This document shows positions 1 through 12,660 of a stretch of DNA of 64,000 bases, piece by piece. Below the pieces are notes generated by a model, which saw nothing but the letters and a program-made list of their open reading frames with translations, had not been told where the DNA came from and made no database searches. Every line of letters begins with the position of its first letter. Positions within the stretch are counted from its first letter, which is position 1. The position numbers and the translations under genes were made by a program. The DNA comes from Microcebus murinus. Its lineage: Eukaryota > Chordata > Mammalia > Primates > Cheirogaleidae. The stretch covers positions 29,290,727 through 29,354,726 of the forward strand of contig NC_134115.1 of NCBI RefSeq assembly GCF_040939455.1, written 5' to 3'.

Positions 1-331
1 CTTTTTTGGGGTCCTTTTATTCAACAGTGAAGTGATTTTCTACGAAGTAAAATTTTTAAGAAAGTAAAGTTTCTCAAGGATTGCTCCATTCTTCTGAATT
101 GAAATCTCTACCTCTGGGGAAAGCTTCCCATAGAGAAAGAATAGCTAAGCTTGATCATTCTTTGAATCCTGCTGTTACTTTTTTCCTTTAAAAAAATGAC
201 ATATTTTTAACTTACAGTGTTTTGGGGGGAAAGGGGAAGGGAGGAAAGAGTCAAAACTGGTTCATGCTTTGTTTCCCTAAGAATGATAATCTAAGAACAA
301 CAAGGATACTGTATAAATCAACTATAACACA

Positions 332-332
<1 letters not shown>
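1..332. other. unassigned AT-rich sequence
   Basis: I see no open frame with a recognisable protein and no repeat that I can name. It ends at the TA/TG microsatellite. Confidence 0.4.
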
Positions 333-402
<70 letters not shown>

Positions 403-415
403 ATGTATGTATGTA
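333..415. repeat. compound (TA)n-(TG)n-(TATG)n microsatellite
   Basis: About twenty TA units pass directly into about a dozen TG units and then a short GATG/TATG tail. The pure dinucleotide runs make length variation between individuals likely. The apparent frame across it (Tyr-Ile then Val-Cys repeats) is an artefact of the repeat. Confidence 0.95.
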
Positions 416-425
416 TCTAAAGAAA

Positions 426-476
426 ACAATAAAAAAATCTAAAAAAAATCTAAAAAAAATCTAAAAAATCTAAAAT
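426..476. repeat. A-rich tandem repeat, A(6-9)TCT units
   Basis: Four to five successive A-runs are separated by TCT, with a period of about 9-11 bases. It is low-complexity sequence downstream of the microsatellite. Confidence 0.8.
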
Positions 477-825
477 TTGTGGGATTGGCATTCCTTATAA
501 TTTCAAATATCAAATAAGTCAAAAAAAATCTGAAGCTGTGAAACCATGATTGTCTTCCATACATCTTAATTTTTACCTATTACTAAAAGAAATCCAGACA
601 TCTCCTCTAATATGGTGTTAATGTTTAAAGGCATACTTTGAAATAAACATATCATTTGATTAAAAATAGAAGTAGCAGCACTAGCAAAATAAAGTTGCCA
701 AAGTTAGCTGGAAAATAGGCTTTCCCTCAAATATAAAAATTCTGTTTATAAGAAAAAAATGAAAGGACCTAAATTGAAAAGGAAAAAAATTAGACAGTAA
801 TAAGGACTTGAGAAAATGTACTTGG
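477..825. other. unassigned AT-rich sequence
   Basis: There is no gene and no repeat that I can name. The composition matches the flanking intron-like DNA. Confidence 0.4.
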
Positions 826-965
826 TCTTCTCATCTCTTTGATGGGAATCTTCATAGCATCTGCTTCACAAGGTTGTCCTGAGGATTAAATAAACTCATC
901 CATGTAAAGCACTAGTGTCTAGGCTCATATGGAATGTTCAAGAAATATTAGTACTATTGTCATTA
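826..965 (+). repeat. MIR SINE fragment (3' part)
   Basis: The order of motifs fits the 3' half of MIR in sense direction: a decayed TCATCT..AATGGG block, a TGAGGATTAAAT-type block, CATGTAAAGCAC, then AGAAATATTAGTACTATT. It is strongly diverged, as expected for this ancient family. Confidence 0.75.
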
Positions 966-1509
966 TTGTTGGCAAAAACTCATGTTATGAGGCCATGTCT
1001 CACTTCCCATCTTGGAGAGTAAACACAGTCATGAAGGAATCACAATCTTGTTAAAATCTTGGCTGCCAAGCAATGATAGCCTTATTTCAGAGAGAGAGAA
1101 TACAGTGAAGAAATAAATACCTCAAGATTTCTAAAATCTGAAAGCAAGAAACAGTTATTAGAGACAGATCAGTATTTCTGATTTGTGAAGAGAGGGGTAT
1201 CAACTAAAAAAAGAAGAAGTCTTATTTTGCATTTTCCAGAGAGCTGGATGGACTTGGATTAAATGGTGGAAGTTACAGAGAGAAATGTCTGTTCAGTATA
1301 AGAACAGACTCTCTAACATCAAAACCACTCACCTTATAAAAGGATAGGCTGTCTTGAAGGGTAGAGAGCATACTGAGTGTGAAAGTGGGAGTTCTGTCAT
1401 CAAGGATGATAAGGAAAAGGTTCCTTAGCAAGTCCAAGCTAGACAACAACAGTAATGACAATCACCACCACCACCACCACCATAATAAGGACAGTTGACA
1501 CAGAGACAG
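966..1509. other. unassigned sequence with a short (ACC)n run
   Basis: The only structure is a trinucleotide run of about six ACC units near 1463-1482. The 62-codon minus-strand frame at 1461..1273 has no recognisable protein character. Confidence 0.45.
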
Positions 1510-1612
1510 AAATTGCCCAGCATTGTTGTAATCACTTTATCTATATTGACCCACTGAATCCTCACCACAGCCACCTGGCTCCATAGTTTGTGTTCTTAAC
1601 CACTTCAATATG
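1510..1612 (-). repeat. MIR SINE fragment, antisense, internally deleted
   Basis: An antisense MIR 3' block (AATCACTTTATC..TGAATCCTCACCACAGCC) joins directly to the antisense MIR 5' block (GTTCTTAACCACTTCAATATGCTGCC). The central core is missing. Confidence 0.6.
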
Positions 1613-1615
1613 CTG

Positions 1616-1795
1616 CCTACCCCCAGCTCTAAAATCCTGGGCAAGTTACTTAACCTCTCTGTGCCTCTATTTCCTCATTTATAAAATGAGAATAACAAAA
1701 GCACTTACCTCAGATGATAGATGGAATGCACTGATACATTTGCTTGGCACCTAGAACAGTGCCTGACACATAACAAGTATTTTATTACTTTTTAT
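1616..1795 (+). repeat. MIR SINE, sense
   Basis: The MIR core and 3' end are clear: CTGGGCAAGTTACTTAACCT, then a CTGTGCCTC..TTTCCTCAT block, ATAAAATGAGAATAA, and a GAACAGTGCCTGACACATAA end. It stands head to head with the antisense MIR just upstream. Confidence 0.9.
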
Positions 1796-3285
1796 ATATA
1801 GATCATTTCAACTTTTAAGAAAAATTTTTAAATTTTTGGATGGCAAGTTAGGGAAGGCACAAAGAACTCTGTCTTGGCTATAGTGAGCAATCTGACATAA
1901 ATTTTTATCAAATAAGTGGAACTCAAGGCTTGCCTTTGGGGTTGATTCTCTAAACAAAATTAGCCATGGGTAAAACTACAGTGAGAGTCCTACAGTGAGA
2001 CCAGAACCTGTACACTTTGTCATGGCTGATTATAAGGTAAAATACGGAAAAAAGTAGAATGGCCTAGCTCATCACCCTCTGCTGACTTCTTACCATTCTC
2101 AACGCTTCCACCAATCATTCAAACCACACTTCAGCAGAACCCTTAACTGGACTTTACCTAGTACTCACTTAACCAATCCCCAAAGCTATCCAATCCAACC
2201 CACTTCTTTTGCACCTACCATCAAACTGCAACCTGGCATCCAATGTGGCCTAATAAATCTCCTAGTTACCCTAAGTCTCTCCTTAGATTCTCATAGAGGC
2301 AATAATAAACCTTTATTTCACTCAGGCTTCCAAATCCACTCCTGTCCCTACTCTCAAATATCCTGGACCCCTCAATAATTGGAAAATAGAAGCAATCAGA
2401 TACAAATTCTTCCTGGTTTACATATACATTCCTCCATACCCCTAAACCTCTGCAACAGCAAATCAGTTCAACATTTACAGATGTCTTTGCCTAGCCTTTT
2501 CGCCTTTTTCAGAAGAAAAAATGTTTCCAGACTTCCTTTCCAAGGCCAACTCTTTCTTCTGTTCTCTGATGCTACTCAGGAAATGTGTCTCATCTTCTTG
2601 GTTCGTTGTCTGGCAACCATTCTCATCTTCCAACTCTCTTGGAACTTCAAACATTTTCTACTAATCTATAAACATACCCAGAAGAAAAAAAAAATTCTCA
2701 GACCTGTTTTCATCATAAGTCCTGACTCTTTCCCCATTTTACTGCCAAATAAAGTGGTCTCTTGCTGTGGGTATGTAACCAGCTGAACTAATAAATGTGA
2801 ATCACTGGAAGACAGCCCGATACAGGTTATTCTTGATTACAATCAACCTTTTTAAGTTTAAAGGTTCTGCCATCAGCAGCCGTGGACTTAGTGACTATTA
2901 ATTATTTCTTCCATTTACACTGTGTTTTTAACAAACATAATAAAGGAAAGTACACCACAGAGGTTTATTATATATGACAAACTGTACTTTAAATAAATGT
3001 GGGTATTTGCTTTAGGACTTTTTGCACAGTTTATAGATTAGCAATACTAATATCTTATAAACGTTTTTTGAAGGATAATTCTTACATGAGCTAAGCCTTT
3101 ACAATCTAGAGTAATGATTGAAGTTATGACCTATACTATGATAATGTAAATTGTCCACATAAACTCTTAAAGCCCTATCTGATTTAAAACTTATCATTTA
3201 TACAGAAGAATAAGCTTACAGAAATAAAGGTTTCCATACCTTCAGGGAAAAAAGATCTGGTAAAAGGACCTTACAAAGGAGAACA
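1796..3285. other. unassigned sequence; possible end of the PABIR1 transcript
   Basis: I recognise no gene or repeat with confidence. The 135-codon plus-strand frame at 2379-2786 is rich in Leu, Phe and Ser, has no family features, and is probably chance. On the minus strand there are AATAAA hexamers at 2969..2964 and 2317..2312. Confidence 0.35.
2964..2969 (-). promoter_or_regulatory. candidate poly(A) signal for PABIR1
   Basis: A canonical AATAAA on the minus strand is followed within about 30 bases by TGTGGTGT and then TTATGTTTGTT, a plausible GU/U-rich downstream element. It would give a 3' UTR of about 3.4 kb. Other minus-strand AATAAA hexamers at 4871..4866 and 2317..2312 compete with it, so the choice is inference. 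Confidence 0.3.
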
Positions 3286-3289
3286 TGAT

Positions 3290-3727
3290 ATATTTAGGTA
3301 GAAGGAAGCAAGCCAGTGAGGGTGAAGCACAGAAAACAAGAGAAGAGGCAAGGAAGGGCCAGATCCCTGAGCCTCCTAGGCCAGAACTGATACATTTCAG
3401 TATACTCATTAGACTAGAAAGCAAATGAAAAGCTTTAAGCTGGGAGATGGAAGGATCAGAACTACAGTTTTAAAAGGATGACTCTAGTTGCTGTATGGAG
3501 AATGAATGGGTAAATCACACCAGAATGGGTGTGAAAGGGCATGAGTGGGAGTTAAGAGGCTGCTTCAGAAGCCTAAGAGGGAAATGGTAGCCTAGATGAA
3601 GGTGGCAGTAGAGGTGGAAATAAGGAGAAAAATTCTAAAAGATTAAATCAGTAAGACTTGATGAATAATCAGCTGTGGGGGGAAGGAACCAAAGAGAGGT
3701 ATCGATGACATGTTGGTTTCCTGCATT
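3290..3727 (-). repeat. L2-like ancient LINE fragment, antisense
   Basis: The text resembles the antisense of an L2 3' region: AGCCAGTGAGG, a GGCCAGATCC block, AAAAGGATGACTCTAGTTGC, GGTGGCAGTAGAGGTGGA, then a diverged GGA-rich end. The same order recurs at 3945-4655 and about 8560-9064, which shows a dispersed family. The L2 label is by resemblance. Confidence 0.5.
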
Positions 3728-3925
3728 TATATACATATATACATGGAAATGTGGAGTAACACATCTTGTACAATATATACCAAATGTTAACAGAAGTTAC
3801 CCATGGTAAGGAAAGATGAATTTTACAAAGAGGCAGACTTTCATTTTTTTTTTTTACTATATAAACATCTAGATTGTTTAAATACTTTATAATCAGCAGG
3901 TATACATTGCTTTCATAGTTAAATT
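3728..3925 (+). repeat. L1M/HAL1 3' end fragment
   Basis: The motifs AATGTTAACAGAAGTTACCC, a T-rich tract and a final TTTATAATCAGCAGG-type end resemble the 3' end of old L1 elements. It separates two L2-like blocks and so probably inserted into them. Confidence 0.45.
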
Positions 3926-3944
3926 CACACACAATAAAAAGGAA

Positions 3945-4655
3945 AAAGCATTTGCCTGGCTGAAAAGGATAGAATGGCATTTTAGGGAGAAAGAACAACC
4001 TATCCAAAAGCATGGGCATGTGAAAGCATATGGCATATTTAAAGAGTATCAAGCGGTCTAGTGCTTGCTGAGTAAGAAGGAAGGATGTGCATGGGAGGGA
4101 GATGAGGAAAGATTGAAGCTATTTTAGAATATGGCCAGATCATGAAGGACCTTCTATATCAGCTAAGGAAATCATTCCCTGAACAGGAGGAAATAGGTGC
4201 ATAAAGTTTTCAAGTAGGAGAGTGAAAAAAATCAAGTTCATATTTTAGAAAGATCACTCTAGAGAGAGTGTGAAGACTGGGCCAGAAGGGCAGTAAAAAG
4301 ATTAGGAGACCACTTTAGCAAGAACTTAAGCTAAACCAGGGGCAACAGAGATAGAGAAGGGGAGAGAGATTTGAGATTCACTTCAGAAGTAAAGTTGACA
4401 GGGCTTGGTGATTAAGTGGGATGTGACAGATAAGAAGAAGGAAAGTCAAAGATGCTTCCATTGTTTCTAGTTTAGGAGATTAGATAGTGATGACATTAAT
4501 GTAGTTAATGCAACAACAGGTTAAGTGAGAAGATAATACAGTTTGTTTTAAAGATGCTGAAGTTAAAGTACCTTTGGAAGCAGGTCAAAGTACCCAACAG
4601 GAAGATGGATATACAAGTATAAATTTGAGGAACTGGGTTAGAACTGGAGCACAAT
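3945..4655 (-). repeat. L2-like ancient LINE fragment, antisense
   Basis: The block GGCCAGATCATGAAGGACCT, then AAAGATCACTCTAGAG, GATTAGGAGACCACTT and GTTGACAGGGCTTGGTGA matches the order seen at 3290-3727 and 8560-9064. It is heavily diverged, and the family label is by resemblance. Confidence 0.5.
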
Positions 4656-6394
4656 AACACTATTACCCAGAATATAGAATTTCAAACCTGTGGATACATT
4701 CTTACCCTTGATATAATTTCACTGAATCTTGAGGCAACTGTCAAGAGTTGACCAGTTCCATTTATTCTCATAGTTGTAAAAAGTTCACATAATTGTTAAA
4801 AGTCTCTATAGACAGTAAATTTAAAAAGTAAGTCAGGGCTTTTGTCTTGGTCTCACTTTGAGTCTTTTATTTTCTTTCCCCTTCCCTTTTTGTCGGTCTA
4901 CGTAACTATCTACGTATCTATCTATTTATCCAACTATCTAGTTAAGGAAGATATATGAGGTATAAGGAAGTATAATATCAAAAACATTTGCTATTCTTAT
5001 TATTTTGTCTTAATTGTAAAAGGCAAAGAAAAGAACATTCCACAATTCTACCTTTAACAAAATCTAAGTTAAATAATGATTTACCTATGTGACTCTTCAT
5101 TGATTTTTCTCTTGCAAATCATCGACCCTTCATTAACTGACATCACCAAGGTAGTCAACTCAAGCTGTAGCTTTAACCACAGAAGTTAAACAATTCACAG
5201 TCCTGTTGTTGCTCACTGTTAAAAATCCGAGTCACACTGTACTTTTGTCTAATAGATGGTGCACTAGTTTGGTAGTAGATGACGAGGAAGGACCTGTTGG
5301 CAAGGAAACAGCTGCTTCCTTCCTGAGCAAGGGGAAACCAGGAAGGTGACAGATGGGCAGAGCAGAAAAGCAGCCAAAAATTGCTCTGGCTCCTGGTTGG
5401 CAACAATTTTCAGAACTGAGGCACGACTGAATATTTTAAAGTATATCAATGATTGAGAATATTGTCTGCCTGGGTGCTCTGCTGAAATTCAACAGGCTTC
5501 CCACACATTTTCTACATTTGAAAAACTTTTAAGTTTACAATGGTACAAAGGGCCTAGCCTGAGCCTATGTACAGTGGGCTAAGACTGCAAGGCACTGTCC
5601 CATTTCACTTTAGGATTATACCCAAGAGAATGCACTTTCTGGTTACACAAAAGAAAAAAAGAAAAATTTCATTTCCTGTATAGGTTATATTTGTATGATT
5701 TACTAGAATTACTATTAAAATTTCATTTAAAAATGTTTTTCTTAAATACGTTTACTTTTATATACTTAAAAGATTTGTTCCAAACTTTTATAATTTGTTC
5801 TTTTATCATTCCCCCTCCATACACTTCAGTATCCAGAAAATTAAATATTCAAGAATTCTTGGGTAAAATAGACAACCACTGGATTGATATGTTATAACTA
5901 ACATATTTTCTTAGAAAGCTGTAATTAGGTAAGTTATTGTTCTTCATCAAATGGAAATTAGCAATCATTGGAAAATAACATTAAAAATTAGTGTGGGCAT
6001 GAAGTATGGAATTTTAAAACATCAGTTTACTATGCTGATTAACTCAACATTTATATTTTCATCAGAACTTAATAATCCCATAAATAAATAGAGCTCTCAA
6101 TTATTTAAAAAAATCAAGGGATAACATATGTATTTAGACATATTAGCAGCGTAAAGATGTATGCTTCAACACACTTATTGGGAAAACGTCTGAAAATATT
6201 ACTACACTGAATTCAAGGGTATCCGCAGGAACCTGACATATAAGTTCTCTAGAATAATAACATATCAGGAAATTCCAAAAAAGAAAAAGGGTCAAATAGG
6301 AAATAGCCTCAAATTAATCGACAAAGTTCAGTGCTTGCTCCAACTTGATTATTCTCTCTCTCCATTGCAAAAAATCAGTCTCAGGATTGGTGAA
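4656..6394 (-). other. unassigned; probable PABIR1 3' UTR
   Basis: AT-rich sequence follows the PABIR1 stop codon with no named repeat and no credible frame. A short CTAT/GTAT-rich tract lies near 4905-4945. Human PABIR1 has a long 3' UTR, so much of this stretch is probably transcribed with the gene. The assignment is inference from position. Confidence 0.4.
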
Positions 6395-7519
<1,125 letters not shown>

Positions 7520-7639
7520 TCAGCCCAAATTCGCATCGACGCAGTTAAATAAGATTATCATATGGGGGAATATGTAATTACAAAACAAATACAAGCCCTA
7601 AAAGAGAGGCCCTTGGTGATGTGGGCTGTATGACTGGCA

Positions 7640-8085
7640 GTGAGGTTTGGCCTAATCAGGGAGGGCTTCCCCGAGGAAGAGGCACTCTGAAATCCGAGGA
7701 GGTAGGGGAAGGGGTGCGGTGTAGAACCTCGCAGGAAGCGGGAAGCTAGGGCTACCCAGCGAGATGTCAGGCGGGAACCAGGAGGGAAGGAGGAAGTGTG
7801 GCCTGCAGTGGAGAGTGAGGGCTGGGGTGACATGACGTGGTGGACCAGAGAAGATTCTGGTCTTTACCATGAGAACAGTGAAAACTACAGAGGTTTTCAA
7901 GCATAGGTATATTAGCACCTGAAAAGCTCACTGGCCCGCAGTCCGGAGAAGAGAGCATTGGGAGATTAAAAGCTACAGGAAAAAGGCCAGAGAGGATGGT
8001 AATTTGCACTAAAGTGGTAGTGTGGAAGAGGAGACGGAGAGAAGAGTAAATTTGAGAACTATTTAGAAGATCAGGGAAAAAAAAA
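7640..8085 (-). repeat. L2-like ancient LINE fragment, antisense
   Basis: AATCAGGGAGGGCTTCCCC followed by GAGGAAG..CACTCTGAAATC matches the antisense L2 block that begins GGTCAGGGAAGGC. The remainder is diverged GGA-rich sequence. It lies just upstream of the PABIR1 promoter. Confidence 0.5.
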
Positions 8086-8294
8086 ACAAAACCTGGAATT
8101 GTATTACTATTATTTTATTCATAATCATATTTCCAGCACAAGCATGTGTGAGGTGTGAGGGATTAAAGGAAAACCAGTAAAGTCCTCACATTTTAAAAAT
8201 AAAACCCCATTCTTGGCTTATGTAATTAATATAAAACTGATAGCTCATTAAAAGTGATTTATATTTATTCAGTCAGTCAAGTTTTTTTTTTTCC

Positions 8295-9064
8295 TGCATA
8301 CCTACTGTGTGTCAGACACTGTGGTAGGAAATGGACCCTACATGAGGGTGTTTAATTTTTACTGGGGGAAAAGAAATAAATAAATAGGCTATTTTCAGAT
8401 AGTGGTAAGCCTTAGAAAAAATAAAATACACTGGTGTAATGGAGCACTACTGATAGAAGGCAGGAGGCCATTAGAGCTGAGATCTCAGTGACAAGAAGAA
8501 GCAAGTCATGTGGACATCTGGGGAATGAGTATCCCAAGCAGAGAGAACAGCACCGTGCTAAGGCCCAAGGTAGCTATGAGTTTGATGAGTTAGCAGGAAA
8601 GGAAAAAAAGGCAGTGCAGCTGAATTATAAAAGGAGGAGAGTATTCTGAGAGGGTAAAAATGTTTGGATCTCATTCTGAGTATGATGAAAAGCCACTAGG
8701 GGGTTTTAAGCAAGCGACTGAAATTATCCGGTTTATATTTTAAATGCCAGTTTGGCTCTGTGGAAAATAGGCAGAAAGAGGACAAGAGTGGAGGCAGAAG
8801 GATGGATTAGGAACCTGTGGCAACAGTACAGACAAGAGACTCTTGGGCTAGGGTTGTAGCAGTGGCAATGGGGAGAAGTCGATGGATTCAGGATATGTTT
8901 TAGAAGTGGAACCAATAGGATTTCCAGATAGATTAAATTTAGATGATGGGAGAAATAGATTATTCAAAGAGGACTCAGATTTTTTATTAAAACTGGGTGG
9001 ATGGAAGTGAGATAGGGAAGGAGCACATTTAGAGGTATGGAAATGAAGAGTGCCTGAAGCAGAA
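8295..9064 (-). repeat. L2-like ancient LINE, antisense
   Basis: It opens with CATACCTACTGTGTGTCAGA..CACTGTGGTAGG, the antisense L2 3' end, and continues with GTGGACATCTGGGGAATGAG, CAGAGAGAACAGCACCGTGC, AAAGCCACTAGGGGGTTTTA, GAGGACAAGAGTGGAGGCAG and GGATTCAGGATATGTTTTAG. This is the best preserved copy of the family seen at 3290 and 3945. Confidence 0.65.
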
Positions 9065-9300
9065 TAATAGCAAGTAGAAAGAACCAACATTTTCTAAGTG
9101 CCAACTTGTTGCCAGGCACTTTAAACACTCCATAGTCCCACATAATCCTCATTGGAATCTTATAAATTAGATATTGTTATGGCTAATTTTATAGTGAGAC
9201 AATTGAGGTTCAAAAATTGCAAAAGGCCCTACAGCCAGCACACAGAAGAACAAAGATCTGAACCAATCATAATTAAGGTCTCACTTCAAAAGCCTATATT
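9065..9300 (-). repeat. MIR SINE, antisense, within L2-like DNA
   Basis: The antisense MIR order is clear: CTAAGTGCCAACTTGTTGCC, ATAATCCTCATTGGAATCTT, GACAATTGAGGTTC, a GGCCCTACAGCCAGCAC block, then GATCTGAACCAA. L2-like sequence resumes after it, so it probably inserted into that element. Confidence 0.75.
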
Positions 9301-9329
9301 CTATTTGCTGAATTTCACATGGATTAGAG

Positions 9330-9590
9330 AAGGAGAATTTGATGGCTACCTGTGAGATGAAAAGAGGGTACAAAACAGAAGTTGGGAATGGCAGAAGTAG
9401 GAGATGAATTTGAGAGACAGCAAGGCAACAACAGAACCTGACTGCTTAGATGTGCACAGCACAAAGAGGAGTCACATATGACTAATGTTCAAGTGTGAGT
9501 GGCTGAAAGAATGGTACAGATTACTAAATAAAAACAGGGGAAAGAAGAGGAAGAATGTCCAGAAAAAATTAATATTAGGTAAATAGAAAG
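9330..9590 (-). repeat. L2-like fragment, antisense, continuation
   Basis: TTTGAGAGACAGCAAGGC, AGAGGAGTCACATATGACT and GAGTGGCTGAAAGAATGGTA follow the order expected after the part that ends at 9064. The alignment is weak. Confidence 0.4.
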
Positions 9591-9895
9591 AGTATTAAAT
9601 AAAGAACTTATTTTATAACATCCATAGCATATTATTCATTTGCATATTGCTAAATTATTAATAATGTGGCTCAAATCTGCCAGACAATGTTCATCCACAT
9701 CTGAATAAACACAATTATTACTCTTACTAATAAAGCACAGTGATGGTGATAAGTCCACAAAATGAAATGTCTATGCTATTTGGTTCTTGCCTGAACACAC
9801 CTATTAGAGATCTTGGCTGGTTTCCTTGTTTCTACCCTTGTCCATGCAAGTAAATTATCTAACCAATATTTAAGATAATCCATAAAAACACATTT
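9591..9895. other. unassigned AT-rich sequence
   Basis: There is no gene and no repeat that I can name. Confidence 0.4.
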
Positions 9896-9899
9896 GAAT

Positions 9900-10465
9900 C
9901 ACTTCTTCTCTGTTCAAAATCCTTTAGTATATTCCCACTCAGAGAAAAAGTCCAGGTCATTACAATGGCCTACAGAGCCCTATCTCATCTGAGACCCTAC
10001 CATCCCTCTGACTTAACCTCTAGCTATTCTTCCACTAATTACCTCTCCTCCAACTGCAGAGGCCTCCTTACTTCCCTTCAGCCCACCAGGCATGCACCTC
10101 CCTCCACACAGGATTGCTCTTTTTCCAGTGGATAGCCACACTACTCAGTCCCTTCAGGTCCCTGCACAAATGTTACTGACAGAGAGGCTTTCCCTAACCT
10201 TCCCTTACAAAAAGCAATAGTAGTTCCCAACACCAATCCTACATTCCCTGGCCCCTTGCTCTGTTTTTATTTTCCTCCAGAGTACCACATGACATATGTA
10301 TATATTTTCTTGCCTATTTCCTTCCTGAGAAGATAAGCTCCATGAGAATAAGCCCATTACTTCTTTCCCTGCTGTATGCTTAGTTATCTAGAACAGGGCC
10401 TGGCATATGGTACTCAATAAGTATTTGTTGAATTATTGTGCAAATGAATGATAAAGAATGAATCG
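9900..10465 (+). repeat. L2 LINE 3' end, sense
   Basis: A typical L2 3' region: AATGGCCTACAGAGCCCTAT, CCCTTCAGGTCCCTGCACAA, GAGAGGCTTTCCCTAACCTT, AAGATAAGCTCCATGAGAAT, CTAGAACAGGGCCTGGCATA, then CTCAATAAGTATTTGTTGAA. It ends in AAATGAATGA-type repeats. Confidence 0.92.
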
Positions 10466-11254
10466 ATTAATGTAGCTTTGTCCAAAAGAGAAGAGAACTC
10501 TATTATTTGAAAATCCAGCCTAACAGGCTTATCTAGACTGATTCTAAGAGATCCATACTTTGACAGTTCTTTTTCTTATATCAGGAATATTATTATTATT
10601 AATACTTATACTGCCCTCCAGCCCATGCATAAGTTACTTTAACTAACCATATGTGAACTAAGAAACTGAAGCTCTAAGTTTTCATTCTTTTTTGACCATA
10701 TGCTGATCAACACTTGATACAATTAAAATGCTCAGTTCTAAGGATTCTAAGCAGTGTTTAATATTTAATATATTGATTTACTACTTCCTTTCAAAGGAAT
10801 CAAGGAGGAATAAGAGAAAATAGCAACCATAAAATGCAATTCAGCCTGTTGCAAATGAATGATGCCAGAGGCAGGATCCCAGGGCCCTTCCCTGAGTCAA
10901 TTTCCCCTTCTGGTTTTACTCTATGAATTAAATACCATACTTAGTTGAGATTCATGCTCATTCCTAAGCCATAAAACCAGATATCTATCTATTCAATAGT
11001 TTAGCTTTACTGTGCTTAATATTATATTTTTGAAAACTAGCAGTTTCTTTTTAATTCCTAAGGGCAATTTTTTAGTATTAAACCTCCAAGCATATGACAA
11101 GGCAAATTTCCACCTCTGAATCCATGAATGTAAAATATGAATGTGTATAGGTATAATCTGAGATGGGCTGGCAGATATCTCAACATTTCATATTATCTAG
11201 CATCACCAACCTAGAATAAAAACATTACAGAGGAAAATTGTACTCTTGAAAGCG
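10466..11254. other. unassigned sequence
   Basis: Mostly AT-rich sequence with no credible reading frame and no repeat that I can name. Confidence 0.4.
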
Positions 11255-11633
11255 TTGGAACTTAGGAGTGTTAACTGGTACAACCATTTAGGAAAGATGT
11301 TTGGCAGTACCTATTAAAAGAAAATATATGAATAGCCTATGACTAAGCAATCCCATGCCTGAGTACATACACAAGAGAAATGAGGACTTATGTCTACTAA
11401 AAGACATGCACAAGACTGTTCCTTGCATTATTATTTATAACGGCCCCCAAGGGGAAACAACCCAAATGTCCGTAAACAGTTGAATGGGTGAAATTCTTTA
11501 CTCAACGGCATGTATATGTTACAGTATGATGTTGAATGAAAGAAATCAAACACAAAAGAATACATATACTATGACTTCATTTTTCTGAAGTTTGAGACCA
11601 TCCAAAATCAATTTATGGAGGTAGAAATCAAAA
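11255..11633 (+). repeat. L1M LINE 3' fragment, part 1
   Basis: TGGTACAACCATTTAGGAAA, TGTTTGGCAGTACCTATTAA, TCCCATGCCTGAGTACATAC, AACAACCCAAATGTCCGTAA and GAAAGAAATCAAACACAAAA are the standard 3' portion of old L1 elements in sense direction. The element continues at 12758 after the Tigger insertion. Confidence 0.85.
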
Positions 11634-11909
11634 TACAGTTACCCACCATTTCACTTTCCTAGGTTTCACTTGCCCATGATCAATCTCAGTCTGAAAACAT
11701 TAGAAGTTAAATTCCAGAAAAAAAACAATTCATAAGTTTTAAATTGCACTCCATTCTGAGTAGCATATTGAAATCTCAGGCTGTCTGGCTCTGTCCCACC
11801 CAGGACGTGGATCACCACTTTGTCCAGTGTACCCACACTGCAGATGCTTCCTGCCTATTAGTCACCTAGTACCCATCTTGGTTATCCATCTTACTGTCAT
11901 GGTATCTGC

Positions 11910-11978
11910 AACACTTGTGTTTGTTATTTTTTTTTTTTCTTTTAAAACTACTTCTTAGAACTTAAACACTTGTGTTTG
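11910..11978 (-). repeat. 41-base oligo(T)-containing insertion with 14-base duplication
   Basis: AACACTTGTGTTTG is perfectly repeated at 11910-11923 and 11965-11978 and flanks 41 bases that open with a run of about 13 T. A short flanking duplication with a homopolymer at one end looks like a very short L1-mediated insertion read on the minus strand. It lies inside the Tigger. Confidence 0.6.
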
Positions 11979-12001
11979 AATAACCCTTATTTTACTTAAT
12001 A

Positions 12002-12660
12002 ATAACCCCAAAGTGCAAAAGTAGTACTTCTGGCAATTTGGATATGCCAAAGAGAAACCATAAAGTGATTCCTTTAAATGAAAAGGTGAAAAAAAATCAT
12101 ATGCCCAGGTTGCTTAAATCTACAGTAAGAACAAATCTACCAATGAAATGATGAAGAAGGAAAAACAAATGTGCTAGATATGCTGTCCCATCTCCAACTG
12201 CAAAGGTTATGGCCACAGTGTGTGATAAGTGCTTAGTTAAGATGGAAGAAACATTGGGTGGAAGACATGAACAGAAAATGTGTTCTTATTGACAGCAACG
12301 TGTTGCATCCGAAAACATTGAGCATACACGAAGACTTCAGCAAGGGATTCCCTGAAATGAGTGACACTAAGCCATTTGCTGCCAGTGAAAGATGGTTACA
12401 CAGATTCAGAAATAGGTTTAGACTGACAAATATAGAAATTACTGGAGGGGTTGCATGTGTCGATGAAGAAGCTACTACCACATTTCCAACAGAGTTTAAG
12501 AAGTTGATTAAGGAGAAAGGATACCACCCAAAGTAAGTCTTCAAGTGCAATGAAACCAGGCTCTTCTGGAAGAAGATGTCCAATAGAACGTGCATTCAAA
12601 AAAGTGCTAAGGAGACACCAGGGCAATTAACATGGAAGGACAGACAGATCAACCCTGGTA
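12002..12660 (+). pseudogene. Tigger transposase remnant (N-terminal half)
   Basis: The coding trace starts where ATG is expected but reads ATA, followed by Lys-rich codons and a GNLDMPKR-type segment. It then loses frame near a deletion around 12095. An intact stretch at 12258-12533 reads 92 codons with VEDMNR-like, DFSKG, WLHRFRNRF and KKLIKEKGYHPK segments typical of CENPB/Tigger DNA-binding regions. A DETGLFWKKM-type segment follows, broken by a stop after GYHPK and changes near it. The DDE catalytic domain is deleted. It is not a host gene. Confidence 0.85.

Noticed and set aside
2379..2786. 135-codon plus-strand frame as a gene
   Set aside because: No domain, no splice or promoter framework, and composition of translated pyrimidine-rich intron DNA.
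12258..12536. 92-codon frame as a domesticated host gene
   Set aside because: It is a surviving piece of Tigger transposase inside an element with recognisable ends and a deleted catalytic domain, with stops on both sides.
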